Source: VRUE01 sp963840565
GTDB lineage: Bacteria; Actinomycetota; Thermoleophilia; Solirubrobacterales; 70-9
DNA length: 64,000 nt
Assembly: GCA_963840565.1 (NCBI GenBank)
Contig: CAWIZH010000003.1
Coordinates: 366,251-430,250 of the forward strand
Reading direction: 5' to 3'
The notes beneath the pieces were generated by a model. That model was given only the letters and a program-made list of their open reading frames with translations, searched no databases and was not told the origin of the DNA. Shown piece after piece: positions 25,908-33,528 of this stretch. The position numbers and the translations under genes were made by a program. How positions within the stretch are numbered: position 1 is the first letter of the stretch; each line of letters begins with the position of its first letter.

Positions 25908-25922
25908 GCGGGAAACGGCGGT

Positions 25923-25943
25923 TCGATAGAGAACCTCTATCGA
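25923..25943. promoter_or_regulatory. Inverted repeat over the kinase promoter
   Basis: TCGATAGAG-AAC-CTCTATCGA is a 9-bp perfect inverted repeat. It covers the expected -35 position of a promoter whose -10 TATGAG (25959-25964) lies 7 bases before ATG 25972. Repressor or activator binding site by position. Confidence 0.55.
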
Positions 25944-25971
25944 GACCGTGCCCGACAATATGAGCAGTTAG

Positions 25972-27486
25972 ATGGAAGCCCGCTCGAGCAGCGCGATGAT
26001 CGGCACGGTTCTCTCCGGCCGCTACCGGCTGGAGGCAAAGCTGGGCAGCGGCGGCATGTCGACCGTCTACTTGGCGCGCGACCAGACGCTCGACCGCCAG
26101 GTCGCGGTCAAGGTGATGCACCGCGAGATGTCCGAGCAGGCCGACCAGCTCGAGCGCTTCCGCCAGGAGGCGCGCTCCGTCGCCAAGTTCTCCCACCCCA
26201 ACGTGGTCTCGGTGATCGACGCCGGCGAGGACGGCGGCCACCCCTACATCGTCTTCGAGTACGTCGAGGGCGAAACGCTGAAGCAGCGGATCAGCCGCAA
26301 CGGCGCCCTCGACCCGCAGGAGGCGATCGCCTACGCGATCGAGATCGGCCGCGGCCTTTCGGTCGCCCACGCGCGCAACATGGTCCACCGCGACATCAAG
26401 CCGCAGAACATCCTGATCGACCATGAGGGCCGCGCGAAGCTGACCGACTTCGGCATCTCGCGCCAGCTCGAGCAGGACGGGATGACCGCGACCGGGCGCG
26501 TGCTCGGCACCACCGACTACGTCGCCCCCGAGCAGGCGATGGGCCGCAAAGTCGACCCCCGCACCGATATCTACTCGCTCGGCGTCGTCCTCTACGAGAT
26601 GCTGGTCGGCACGGTCCCCTTCGCCGCCGACAGCCAGGTCGGGGTGGCGATGAAGCACGTCAACGAGGAGCTTCCTGACGTACAGCGCCGTCGGCCGGAT
26701 GTCTCCGCTGCGGTGGCGCTCGTGGTCGAGCGCTCGACCGCCAAGGACCCCGCCCAGCGCTACCAGCAGGTCGGCGAGATGATCGACGACCTCTCGACCG
26801 CGCTCGAGGTCGAGGCGGCAAGGGCAGGCTCGACCACCGGCGAGGCGACCAGCGTGCTCGACGCGGTGCCGCCGCCGAAGCGCAAGCTCTCCGGCCGCGC
26901 CCGCTGGAGCTGGGCGGCGATCCTCGTCTTGCTTCTCGTCGCCGGGGGAACGCTGCTCGCCGTGCAGCTGATCTCGAGCGGCAATCTGGGTGGTGGTGGT
27001 GCCAACAAGGGCAACGGCAAGCCGGTCAACATCACCGGGGCGACCGATTACGACCCCGAGGGCGACGGCGAAGAGGTCGGCAGCAAGGTCGAACTCGCGG
27101 TTGACGGCGACCCGACCGGGACCGCCTGGGAAACAGAGCACTACGACTCCGCCACCTTTGCCGGCACAAAGACCGGGCCCGACCCCGGGGTGGGAATCTA
27201 CGTGACCGCGGCCTCCCCGGCCAAGCCGGCGAAGATGGTCGTGCGCACGCCGACGACCGGCTGGGACGCCGAGGTCTTCGCGGCCGGCTCAGGGCCGCCT
27301 GAAGAGCTCTCCGAATGGGGAGAACCCGTCGGTACGGTCATCGACGCTTCCTCGAGCGAGGAAATCGACCTCAACCTGACCGAACCCGCCACCTACTTCC
27401 TGCTCTGGTTCAACAAGGCCTCCGAAGCCCGCGACCAAGCCGGTCGCTACCAGGTCGAGATCAGCGACATCAAACTGCTGCGCTGA
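25972..27486 (+). CDS. Membrane Ser/Thr protein kinase with extracellular domain
   Basis: A 504-residue PknB-like kinase. Kinase domain about residues 17-280: glycine loop GSGGMSTVY, lysine in VAVKVMH, catalytic loop MVHRDIKPQNILID, DFGISRQ, then GTTDYVAPEQ. A membrane helix at about 309-329 (WAAILVLLLVAGGTLLAVQL) is followed by an extracellular beta-rich domain of about 170 residues resembling discoidin/carbohydrate-binding folds (TEPATYFLLWFNK). There are no PASTA repeats, unlike the kinase at 28783. It may sense a cell-wall glycan. ATG 25972 is chosen by the -10 TATGAG 7 bases upstream; ATG 25996 is an alternative. Confidence 0.9.
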   Translation: MEARSSSAMIGTVLSGRYRLEAKLGSGGMSTVYLARDQTLDRQVAVKVMHREMSEQADQLERFRQEARSVAKFSHPNVVSVIDAGEDGGHPYIVFEYVEGETLKQRISRNGALDPQEAIAYAIEIGRGLSVAHARNMVHRDIKPQNILIDHEGRAKLTDFGISRQLEQDGMTATGRVLGTTDYVAPEQAMGRKVDPRTDIYSLGVVLYEMLVGTVPFAADSQVGVAMKHVNEELPDVQRRRPDVSAAVALVVERSTAKDPAQRYQQVGEMIDDLSTALEVEAARAGSTTGEATSVLDAVPPPKRKLSGRARWSWAAILVLLLVAGGTLLAVQLISSGNLGGGGANKGNGKPVNITGATDYDPEGDGEEVGSKVELAVDGDPTGTAWETEHYDSATFAGTKTGPDPGVGIYVTAASPAKPAKMVVRTPTTGWDAEVFAAGSGPPEELSEWGEPVGTVIDASSSEEIDLNLTEPATYFLLWFNKASEARDQAGRYQVEISDIKLLR

Positions 27487-27526
27487 GCAACGCCACTTGA
27501 CTGAAACGTTTAGTCTTCATTCCAGC

Positions 27527-27620
27527 GGAAGAGGGCCTCACTTGTGGTGCGTGGGGGTGCACTTGAGAAGTGTCACGGGGGCTTGGTCGTCCCCAGCGGG
27601 TTCGACTCCCGCCTCTTCCG
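27527..27620 (+). ncRNA. tRNA-like RNA with 8/4 acceptor branch and GAG anticodon loop
   Basis: A 94-base cloverleaf. The acceptor is GGAAGAGG (27527-27534) with CCTCTTCC (27612-27619) and discriminator G27620. The D stem has 6 bp, CCTCAC (27536-27541) with GTGGGG (27551-27556). The anticodon stem is GTGCAC (27557-27562) with GTG(T)CAC, loop TTGAGAA (27563-27569), giving U33, anticodon GAG and A37. A long 6-bp variable arm (27577-27582 with 27589-27594) precedes the T arm CGGG-TTCGACT-CCCG (27597-27611). G73, the GGAAGAG acceptor and the long arm are Ser/Sec-like, whereas GAG is a Leu anticodon. The extended D stem and 8/4 branch resemble the allo-tRNAs and tRNA-Sec. CCA is not encoded. A canonical tRNA-Leu or tRNA-Ser looks unlikely; a decayed tRNA is possible. 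Confidence 0.55.
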
Positions 27621-27789
27621 TCATATGGCTCTGTTGGCCGGGTTGCCGGCGGCGACACGACTCTGTCGTGAGGGCTAACCACCCTTAAATCGTTTCCGGT
27701 CCGGCCAGCACAGATCCATTTGGACTCGGTTGCCAGAAACGCTAGGCTTGATACAGCTTCTCAAGTGCACGTGGCCTAACCAGCCACCC

Positions 27790-27815
27790 AAAAGACCCGC
27801 TTCGGCGGGTCTTTT
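27790..27815 (-). terminator. Intrinsic terminator of ddl (bidirectional hairpin)
   Basis: AAAAGACCCGC and GCGGGTCTTTT form an 11-bp stem with a four-base loop (UUCG on the plus strand, CGAA on the minus strand), followed by a T-run on the minus strand just after the ddl stop at 27821. The symmetric A/T ends could also stop plus-strand transcripts from the tRNA-like gene. Confidence 0.85.
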
Positions 27816-27820
27816 CGTTC

Positions 27821-28786
27821 TCAGAACTCGTAGGCCCGGGCGCGCCTGTGGCGCTCGACCGCGAGGCTGACGAGGCGGTCGCAGAGGGTTGGGTAGTCGA
27901 GGCCGGTGGCCTGCCAGAGCTTGGCGTAGACACTGGTCTCGGTGAAGCCGGGCATCGTGTTGATCTCGTTGACGAGGACGGCACCGGCGGGCTCGACGAA
28001 GAAATCGCAGCGGGCTAGGCCGGCGCAGCCGCCCAGCTCGAAGGCGGTGACGGCAAGCTCGCGCACCGCGGCGAGCTGATCCTCGGCGAGCGGCGCCGGC
28101 ACGACCAGCTCCATGCCCCCCTCGCGGTACTTGGTCTCGTAGTCGTACCAATCGCTGTTGGCGACGACCTCGCCGGGTTGGGAGGCCTCGACTTCCTCGT
28201 TGCCCAGCAGCGAGCACTCGACCTCGCGGCCGGCGGCGGAGGCCTCGACGATCACGCGTGGATCGTGGCGTCGGGCCAGCTCGACCGCGGCGTCGAGGTC
28301 GGCGAGCTGCTCGACTTTGCTGATCCCGACGCTGGAGCCAAGCCGCGACGGCTTGACCCAGAGCGGCAGGCCCATCGCCTCGCAACGCTCGCGCCAGCCC
28401 GGCTCTCCGGCGGCGACGAAGTCGACCTGGGCGACCCCCGCCTGGGCGAAGAGCCGCTTCAGCGTCAGCTTGTCCATGCAAACGGCCGAGGCGAGGACGT
28501 CGGAGCCGACGTAGGGGAGGTCGAGCCACTCGAGCAGGCCCTGCACGCTGCCGTCCTCGCCGAAGGGCCCGTGCAGGGCGGGGAAGACGGCCTCGGCGTC
28601 GAGCAGGCCCGCGGCGGGGCTGAGCTCGACCGGCGTCCCGCCGCAGCTCCAGCTTCCGCCGCGCGAGATCTCCACCCGCACCGCCTCGTGGCCGGCCTCC
28701 TCCAGGCCACGCGCCACCGCCTCGCCCGAGCGCAGTGAGACGTCGTGCTCGGAGGAGCGGCCGCCGCTGAGCACCGCGACCCTCAT
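27821..28786 (-). CDS. ddl: D-alanine--D-alanine ligase
   Basis: A 321-residue ATP-grasp enzyme that makes D-Ala-D-Ala for peptidoglycan. N-terminal VLSGGRSSEHDVSLRSG, the Gly-rich ALHGPFGEDGSVQGLLE, PYVGSDVLASAVCMDK, the ATP-grasp WVKPSRLGSSVGI, and metal ligands in CDFFVEPAGAVLVNEINTMPG. Length is at the short end but complete. It is the last gene of the fha-pstP-rodA-pbpA-pknB unit (4-base overlap with pknB), which joins wall precursor synthesis to the kinase. A second ddl-like gene is at 54726, so the window has two paralogues. Confidence 0.94.
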   Translation of the reverse strand: MRVAVLSGGRSSEHDVSLRSGEAVARGLEEAGHEAVRVEISRGGSWSCGGTPVELSPAAGLLDAEAVFPALHGPFGEDGSVQGLLEWLDLPYVGSDVLASAVCMDKLTLKRLFAQAGVAQVDFVAAGEPGWRERCEAMGLPLWVKPSRLGSSVGISKVEQLADLDAAVELARRHDPRVIVEASAAGREVECSLLGNEEVEASQPGEVVANSDWYDYETKYREGGMELVVPAPLAEDQLAAVRELAVTAFELGGCAGLARCDFFVEPAGAVLVNEINTMPGFTETSVYAKLWQATGLDYPTLCDRLVSLAVERHRRARAYEF

Positions 28787-30654
28787 TCTTCGCTGCCGGT
28801 TTCCGGTTCGGCCGCGGCGCTTGCCTGCTTGCCGACGACGACGGTCGCCGCGGACCCCGGTTTCACTTCGGAGCCGGGCGGAGGGAACTGGTCGGTGACC
28901 CGGCCGACCTGGGAGGGAACTTCGGTTTCGGCTTCGTTCACCGTCGGCTTCAGCCCTTCCGCCCGCAGCGCTTCGACCGCGTCGGCGCGCAGCTTGCCGA
29001 TCACGTTGGGCACCGTCGCCTTCGCTTCTCCCTTGGAGACGACGATCGAGACCGTCGAGCCGGTGGGAAGCTGCGAGCCCGCGTTGGGCGTCTGGCGGAT
29101 CACCTCCCCCGCCGGCTTCGCGCTTTCTTCTTCTTCGACGCTCGGCGTAAAGCCGCGGCCGCGGATCTGCTGCACCGCGACCGAGCGCTGAGTCCCGGCC
29201 AGCACCGGCACCGTCGCCAGCTTCGGCCCGCTGGAGACGGTGAGGAGGACGACGGTGCCGCGGGTGGCGGTTTCCCCGCCGCTGGGCTTGGAGTGAATTA
29301 CCAAGCCTTCTTCGACGCTTTCGGAATGCACGCTTTCGACTTCGGCTTTGAAGCCCGCGCTTTCCAGTTCATCTTCGGCTTCGGCGATCGTCTGTCCGGC
29401 GGTCGATGGGACCTTGGCGCTGCCGGGGCCGGCGCTGACGGTCAGCATCACCTTCGGCTTCGAGCAGAAGAAGCTGAGGAAGGCGCAGTCGAGCGAGGCT
29501 TCATCGGCCGGCGGCGACGCGGCCGGGTCCTGCTCGAGCACGGTGTTGGCCGGAGCTTCGCGCTCGACCCGCTTCACTTCGCCGACGTTGAAGCCGTCCT
29601 GCTGCAGGCGGGCGAAGGCGAGGTTGAGCGATTCGCCGGTGACGTTGGGGACTTCGGTGGTCGTGTCGCGGGTCAGCGCCAGGCCGGCCAGAAGCCCGAT
29701 CAGCACCGCCGCCGCGACCAGGATCCAGATCAGCCGGCGGGATTTCTCCTCCTCGCCTTCCTCGATCGGCTCCTCCGGCGTGGCGACGATCGGCGGCAGC
29801 GCCGCGAAAGCCGCGGTCCCACCGCCGGCGCCCGGGTCCTTCAGCGCGGCATCGAGCGCAGCGATGAAGGCGTCGGCGCTCTGGAACCGATTCCCCGGCT
29901 CCTTTTCAAGCGCCCGCATCACCACCGCGTCGAGCGCCGGCGAGATCTGCGGGTTGATCGAGCTCGGCCGTTGCGGCGCCTGCGAGACCTGTTTCATCGC
30001 CACCGCCACGGCGGAATCGGCCTCGAAGGGAACCCGGCCGGTGAGCGCCTCGTAGAGCATCACTCCGATCGAGTAGAGGTCGGAGACCGCGGTCACGTCG
30101 AAGCCCTGGGCCTGCTCGGGCGAGAGGTAGTGCGGCGTGCCCATCACCGAGCCGGCCTGGGTGATCTCCGAGACCCCGGCGCGGGCGATGCCGAAGTCGG
30201 TCACGGTCGCCTTGCCGTCAGCGTCGACGATCACGTTCTGCGGCTTGAGGTCACGGTGGACGACGCCGTGGCGGTGGGCGAAGCGGGCGCCCTCGAGCAC
30301 CTGGCGGATCAGGCCAACCGCTTGCTCGGGCGTCAGCCCGGCGTCGATCAACTGCTTCAGCGTGCGCCCTTCCAGGTATTGCATCGCGATGTAGTAGGTG
30401 CCGTCGACGTCGCCGCGGTCGAAGACGGCGACCACGTTGGGGTGCTGCAGGGCCGCCGCCGCCTCGGCCTCGCGGCGAAAGCGCTCGACGAACTCGCCGT
30501 CCTGGGCGAAGCGAGCGTGCAGGACCTTGAGCGCGACCCGACGCTGCAGGTGCGTGTCGTCAGCAAGCCAGACGTCGGCCATCCCGCCCGACCCAATCCG
30601 CTGCAACACCGCGTAGCGCCCATCGACAACGCTGCCCTGACCGACCTCAGCCAC
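28783..30654 (-). CDS. pknB: PASTA-domain Ser/Thr protein kinase
   Basis: A 623-residue wall-sensing kinase. The kinase domain (about 10-275) has GSGGMADVWLA, VALKVLHARF, VVHRDLKPQNVIVD and DFGIARAG. A membrane helix (LIWILVAAAVLIGLLAGLAL) is near residue 310. Four extracellular PASTA repeats follow, each with a VPNV/VPxxxG start (TEVPNVTGESL; AKVPSTAGQTI; ATVPVLAGTQR; ATVPNVIGKLR). PASTA domains bind muropeptides or lipid II, and the kinase phosphorylates FHA and division proteins. A perfect 21-bp hairpin lies between the pbpA stop and this start. Confidence 0.94.
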   Translation of the reverse strand: MAEVGQGSVVDGRYAVLQRIGSGGMADVWLADDTHLQRRVALKVLHARFAQDGEFVERFRREAEAAAALQHPNVVAVFDRGDVDGTYYIAMQYLEGRTLKQLIDAGLTPEQAVGLIRQVLEGARFAHRHGVVHRDLKPQNVIVDADGKATVTDFGIARAGVSEITQAGSVMGTPHYLSPEQAQGFDVTAVSDLYSIGVMLYEALTGRVPFEADSAVAVAMKQVSQAPQRPSSINPQISPALDAVVMRALEKEPGNRFQSADAFIAALDAALKDPGAGGGTAAFAALPPIVATPEEPIEEGEEEKSRRLIWILVAAAVLIGLLAGLALTRDTTTEVPNVTGESLNLAFARLQQDGFNVGEVKRVEREAPANTVLEQDPAASPPADEASLDCAFLSFFCSKPKVMLTVSAGPGSAKVPSTAGQTIAEAEDELESAGFKAEVESVHSESVEEGLVIHSKPSGGETATRGTVVLLTVSSGPKLATVPVLAGTQRSVAVQQIRGRGFTPSVEEEESAKPAGEVIRQTPNAGSQLPTGSTVSIVVSKGEAKATVPNVIGKLRADAVEALRAEGLKPTVNEAETEVPSQVGRVTDQFPPPGSEVKPGSAATVVVGKQASAAAEPETGSEE

Positions 30655-30670
30655 GTCCCCTCCAATCGCC

Positions 30671-30719
30671 GCCGACGGGCCTGAAACGTCCGAATAGTGG
30701 ACGTTTCAGGCCCGTCGGC
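30671..30719. repeat. Perfect 21-bp hairpin between pbpA and pknB
   Basis: GCCGACGGGCCTGAAACGTCC (the left arm, 30671-30691) pairs exactly with 30699-30719 across loop GAATAGT. It lies 16 bases after the pbpA stop and 17 before the pknB start in the leftward operon. No T-tract follows, so it is more likely an mRNA-processing or stability hairpin, or a simple palindromic insertion, than a terminator. Confidence 0.75.
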
Positions 30720-30734
30720 TGATGTTTCATCGTC

Positions 30735-32195
30735 TTATTCACCGTTGAGGATCGTTTCTGCCACGTCGCGGAATATTGGGGCGGCTACGTCGTTGCCGAA
30801 TTCTTCCGTGCACTCGACCGTCGCCGCGATCGCGATCTTCGGGTCCTCGGCCGGGGCGAAGCCGATGAACCAGGCCTGGTTCTCTTCTGCGCCGCCGCCG
30901 CAGGCTTCGTTGCCGGGCGTTTCCGCCGTGCCGGTCTTGCCCGCCACCGAGACGCCCGGAATAGCCGCGTTGGTCCCCGTGCCTTCGCTGACGACGCCTT
31001 CCATCGCGGTGGTCAGCTCTTCGGCGGTCTCGGCGCTGATCGGCTGACTGTACTGCGAAGGGTCGAGGCGTTTGATCACGCGGCCGTCGGGGTCGACCAC
31101 GCGACTCCAGATCTGCGGCTTCATCTCCTTGCCCTTGTTGGCGACCGCGGCGGCGACCAGCGCCATCTGCAGCGGCGTCACCGCCAGCCGCTCCTGGCCG
31201 ATCGCCACCCGCGCCAGGTCGACCGGGTCGCTGGCGCCCAGCAGTTCGCCTTCTTCGTTGAAGACGCCGCTCTTAGAGACCTCGTCGGAAGGGAGGTCGA
31301 TCGCCGGGATCGAGTTGAAGCCGAAACGTTCCATGTATTCGAACAGGGTGTCGTTGCCCAGTCGCTGGCCGAGCTGGCCGAACCAGGTGTTGACCGAGTT
31401 GGTCAGCGCCGTGTCCAGGGTCGCCCCCGGGAAGCTCTCGCCGAAGTCGTTTTCGAGCGGCGTTCCTTCGACTTCGAGCGAGCCCGGCGCGTCGATCGGC
31501 GTTTCCGGCGTGATCGTGCCGCTTTCCAGGCCCGCCGCCGCAGTCACCACCTTGAAGGTCGAGCCCGGTGGGTACTGGCCCTGGGTGGCGCGGTTGACGA
31601 GCGGCGTTTCGATTTCGTTCGTGCTCAGCTTCGAGTATTCGTAGGGCACGCGATTGGGGTCGTAGGGCGGGTTCGAGGCCATCACCACCACCCGGCCGCT
31701 CTGCGGTTCGATCGCCACGACGGCCCCGTGGCCGGCTTCCTCCAGGTCTTCCAGCGCCGTCGCCTGCGCCGCCGGGTCGAGGTTGGTGACGACGTCGTTG
31801 CCCTCCTGCTTGGCGCCGCGCAGCTGGTCGAGGATCGAGCTGAATTCCGATTCGTTGCCGACCAGCTCGTCGTTGTGGAACTGCTCGAACTCGCTGTCTC
31901 CGTAGCGGACGAAGCTGTAGCCGATCGGGTGGCCGTAGAGCGACCCTTCGGGATAGCGGCGCACGTAACGCAGGCCGGCACCGTGGCCCTTCGGCACCGA
32001 GCGGGCGATCACGGTGCCGTCGGCGGCGAGAATGCGGCCGCGCTTGATCTGCTGCTGCTCGAGCAGCGGCCGCTGGTTGGCGTCCTTGCCCTTCAACGCC
32101 GAGGCGTCGAAGACCGCCCAGTAGGAAGTGAAGCCGATCAGCACGGCGAAGAGGACGACGACGAGGCCGAAGAGCTTGACGATCTGGCGATTCAC
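30735..32195 (-). CDS. pbpA: Penicillin-binding protein, transpeptidase (PbpA type)
   Basis: A 486-residue class B PBP. One N-terminal membrane helix (LFGLVVVLFAVLIGFTSYW), a dimerisation/pedestal domain, and a transpeptidase domain with PPGSTFKV (catalytic Ser of SxxK, about residue 214), TNSVNTWF (SxN) and GKTGTAE (KTG). It crosslinks peptidoglycan with the adjacent RodA-type polymerase; the same pair order occurs in the actinobacterial fha-pstP-rodA-pbpA operon. The GTG start at 32195 is one base away from the rodA stop. Confidence 0.93.
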   Translation of the reverse strand: MNRQIVKLFGLVVVLFAVLIGFTSYWAVFDASALKGKDANQRPLLEQQQIKRGRILAADGTVIARSVPKGHGAGLRYVRRYPEGSLYGHPIGYSFVRYGDSEFEQFHNDELVGNESEFSSILDQLRGAKQEGNDVVTNLDPAAQATALEDLEEAGHGAVVAIEPQSGRVVVMASNPPYDPNRVPYEYSKLSTNEIETPLVNRATQGQYPPGSTFKVVTAAAGLESGTITPETPIDAPGSLEVEGTPLENDFGESFPGATLDTALTNSVNTWFGQLGQRLGNDTLFEYMERFGFNSIPAIDLPSDEVSKSGVFNEEGELLGASDPVDLARVAIGQERLAVTPLQMALVAAAVANKGKEMKPQIWSRVVDPDGRVIKRLDPSQYSQPISAETAEELTTAMEGVVSEGTGTNAAIPGVSVAGKTGTAETPGNEACGGGAEENQAWFIGFAPAEDPKIAIAATVECTEEFGNDVAAPIFRDVAETILNGE

Positions 32196-32196
32196 C

Positions 32197-33528
32197 TCAG
32201 GTCCTCCCCAGGGCGAAGTCGGCAGAGCGCGCTCCTGCTCCCGCTTCGCGGCGGGCGCGGTCGGAGACGAGCAGGAGCAGGGCGAGGAGGACGAAGTTGG
32301 CGACGATCGAGCTGCCGCCGTAGCTGATGAAGGGCAGGGTGACGCCGGTCAGCGGAATCACCCTGGTGACGCCGCCGATGATCACGAAGGCCTGGATCGC
32401 GAAGACCGCGGTGAGGCCGGTCGCCAGCAGCTTCGAGAAGCCGTCGGCGGCGAGCAGAGCGATCTTGAACCCCCGCGCCGCGATCAGGAGGTAGGTCAGG
32501 ATCACCGCGCAGGCGCCAAAGAGACCGAGCTCGTTGACGATCAGCGAGTAGATCGTGTCGGTCTGCGCCGCCGGCAGCAGGGCATGGTCGGTTCCCGGAA
32601 CCGTGATCAGCGCCTGGCCGAAGCCCTTGCCGAAGAGGCCGCCGTCGGCCTGGGCAAAGATCGATTGGAGGATTTGGTAGCCGCTCCCCTGCGGGTCGGC
32701 GAAGGGTTCGAGCCAGATCTCGACCCGGTCGTGGACGTGGGGCACGGTCGCGGCGAAGAACCAGGCGCCGACGAGGAACATCGCCATCCCGATCACGACG
32801 AAGGAGAAACGGCCGGTCGCCACGTAGAGCAGCGCGAGGAAGGCGGCGAAGAACATCAGCGAGCTGCCGAGGTCGCGGATGAAGACGAGCATGAACATCG
32901 AGGCGCCCCAGACGACCAGCATCGGGCCGAAGTGCTTGAGCGGCGGCAGCGTCACCCCCAGCACCCGGCGGGCGCCGACGATCAGCACCTCGCGGTGCTC
33001 GCGCAGGTAGCTGGCGAGGAAGACGACCAGGCAGATCTTCGAGAACTCGGCCGGCTGGAAGGCCAGCGGCCCGATCTTGACCCCAAGGTAGGCGCCGTTG
33101 ACCTGTTCGCCGATCCCCGGTAGGCGCGGCGCCAGCAGCAGCAGCAGTCCGACCACGGCGATCGTGTAGCGGTAGCGCTCGAGCACGTCGTAGTCACGCA
33201 GGAACTGGATCGTCAGGGCGAAGAGCACCAGTCCCAGCACGAACCAGTTGGCCTGGTCGCGAGCCAGGCTGGCGTCGATCCGATAGATCATCACCAGGCC
33301 GAAGGCCATCAGCAGCGCCGTCAGCGGGAAGAGGTAGGGGTCGGCGTCGGGCAGGCGGATGCGCAGGTAGAGGTGGGTGGCAAGGCAGACGGCGAAGAAA
33401 TAGGCGCCGTAGATCAGGCTGAGGTTGTCGAGCCGCGAGCTCTCCTGGGCGAAGACCGCAGCAAAGCCAGCCGTGAGCAGCAGCGCGACCGGGACGAGGG
33501 CAAACAGCTCCCGGTTGCGAGCGCTCAC
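32197..33528 (-). CDS. rodA: SEDS-family peptidoglycan polymerase (RodA/FtsW)
   Basis: A 443-residue membrane protein with about 10-12 helices, SEDS family. Characteristic segments include NWFVLGLVLFALTIQFLRDY, GPLAFQPAEFSKICLVVFLA (the QPSE-like motif), DLGSSLMFFAAFLALLYVA and GVTLPFISYGGSSI near the C-terminus (the family G-x-PFxSYGGSS box). It polymerises lipid II glycan strands. The start is GTG 33528, overlapping the pstP stop by 4 bases. The neighbour assignment to RodA rather than FtsW rests on operon context. Confidence 0.93.
   Translation of the reverse strand: MSARNRELFALVPVALLLTAGFAAVFAQESSRLDNLSLIYGAYFFAVCLATHLYLRIRLPDADPYLFPLTALLMAFGLVMIYRIDASLARDQANWFVLGLVLFALTIQFLRDYDVLERYRYTIAVVGLLLLLAPRLPGIGEQVNGAYLGVKIGPLAFQPAEFSKICLVVFLASYLREHREVLIVGARRVLGVTLPPLKHFGPMLVVWGASMFMLVFIRDLGSSLMFFAAFLALLYVATGRFSFVVIGMAMFLVGAWFFAATVPHVHDRVEIWLEPFADPQGSGYQILQSIFAQADGGLFGKGFGQALITVPGTDHALLPAAQTDTIYSLIVNELGLFGACAVILTYLLIAARGFKIALLAADGFSKLLATGLTAVFAIQAFVIIGGVTRVIPLTGVTLPFISYGGSSIVANFVLLALLLLVSDRARREAGAGARSADFALGRT

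Larger units (their letters stand above)
27487..27820. other. Intergenic region: tRNA-like RNA, matching inverted segment and terminator
   Basis: About 330 bases without a protein gene. It contains the tRNA-like gene (27527-27620), a 14-base sequence at 27757-27770 complementary to its anticodon arm, a GTGGC/GCCAC hairpin next to that copy (27771-27787) and the ddl terminator (27790-27815). Open frames across it are shadows. Confidence 0.6.

Noticed and set aside
27527..27620. Selenocysteine tRNA
   Set aside because: Body is Sec-like (G73, 6-bp D stem, long variable arm) but the loop reads GAG, not TCA, the acceptor branch is 12 rather than 13 bp, and no sel genes are seen.
27527..27815. tmRNA
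   Set aside because: The acceptor ends are only 94 bases apart and close on each other; no tag reading frame or pseudoknot arrangement was found.
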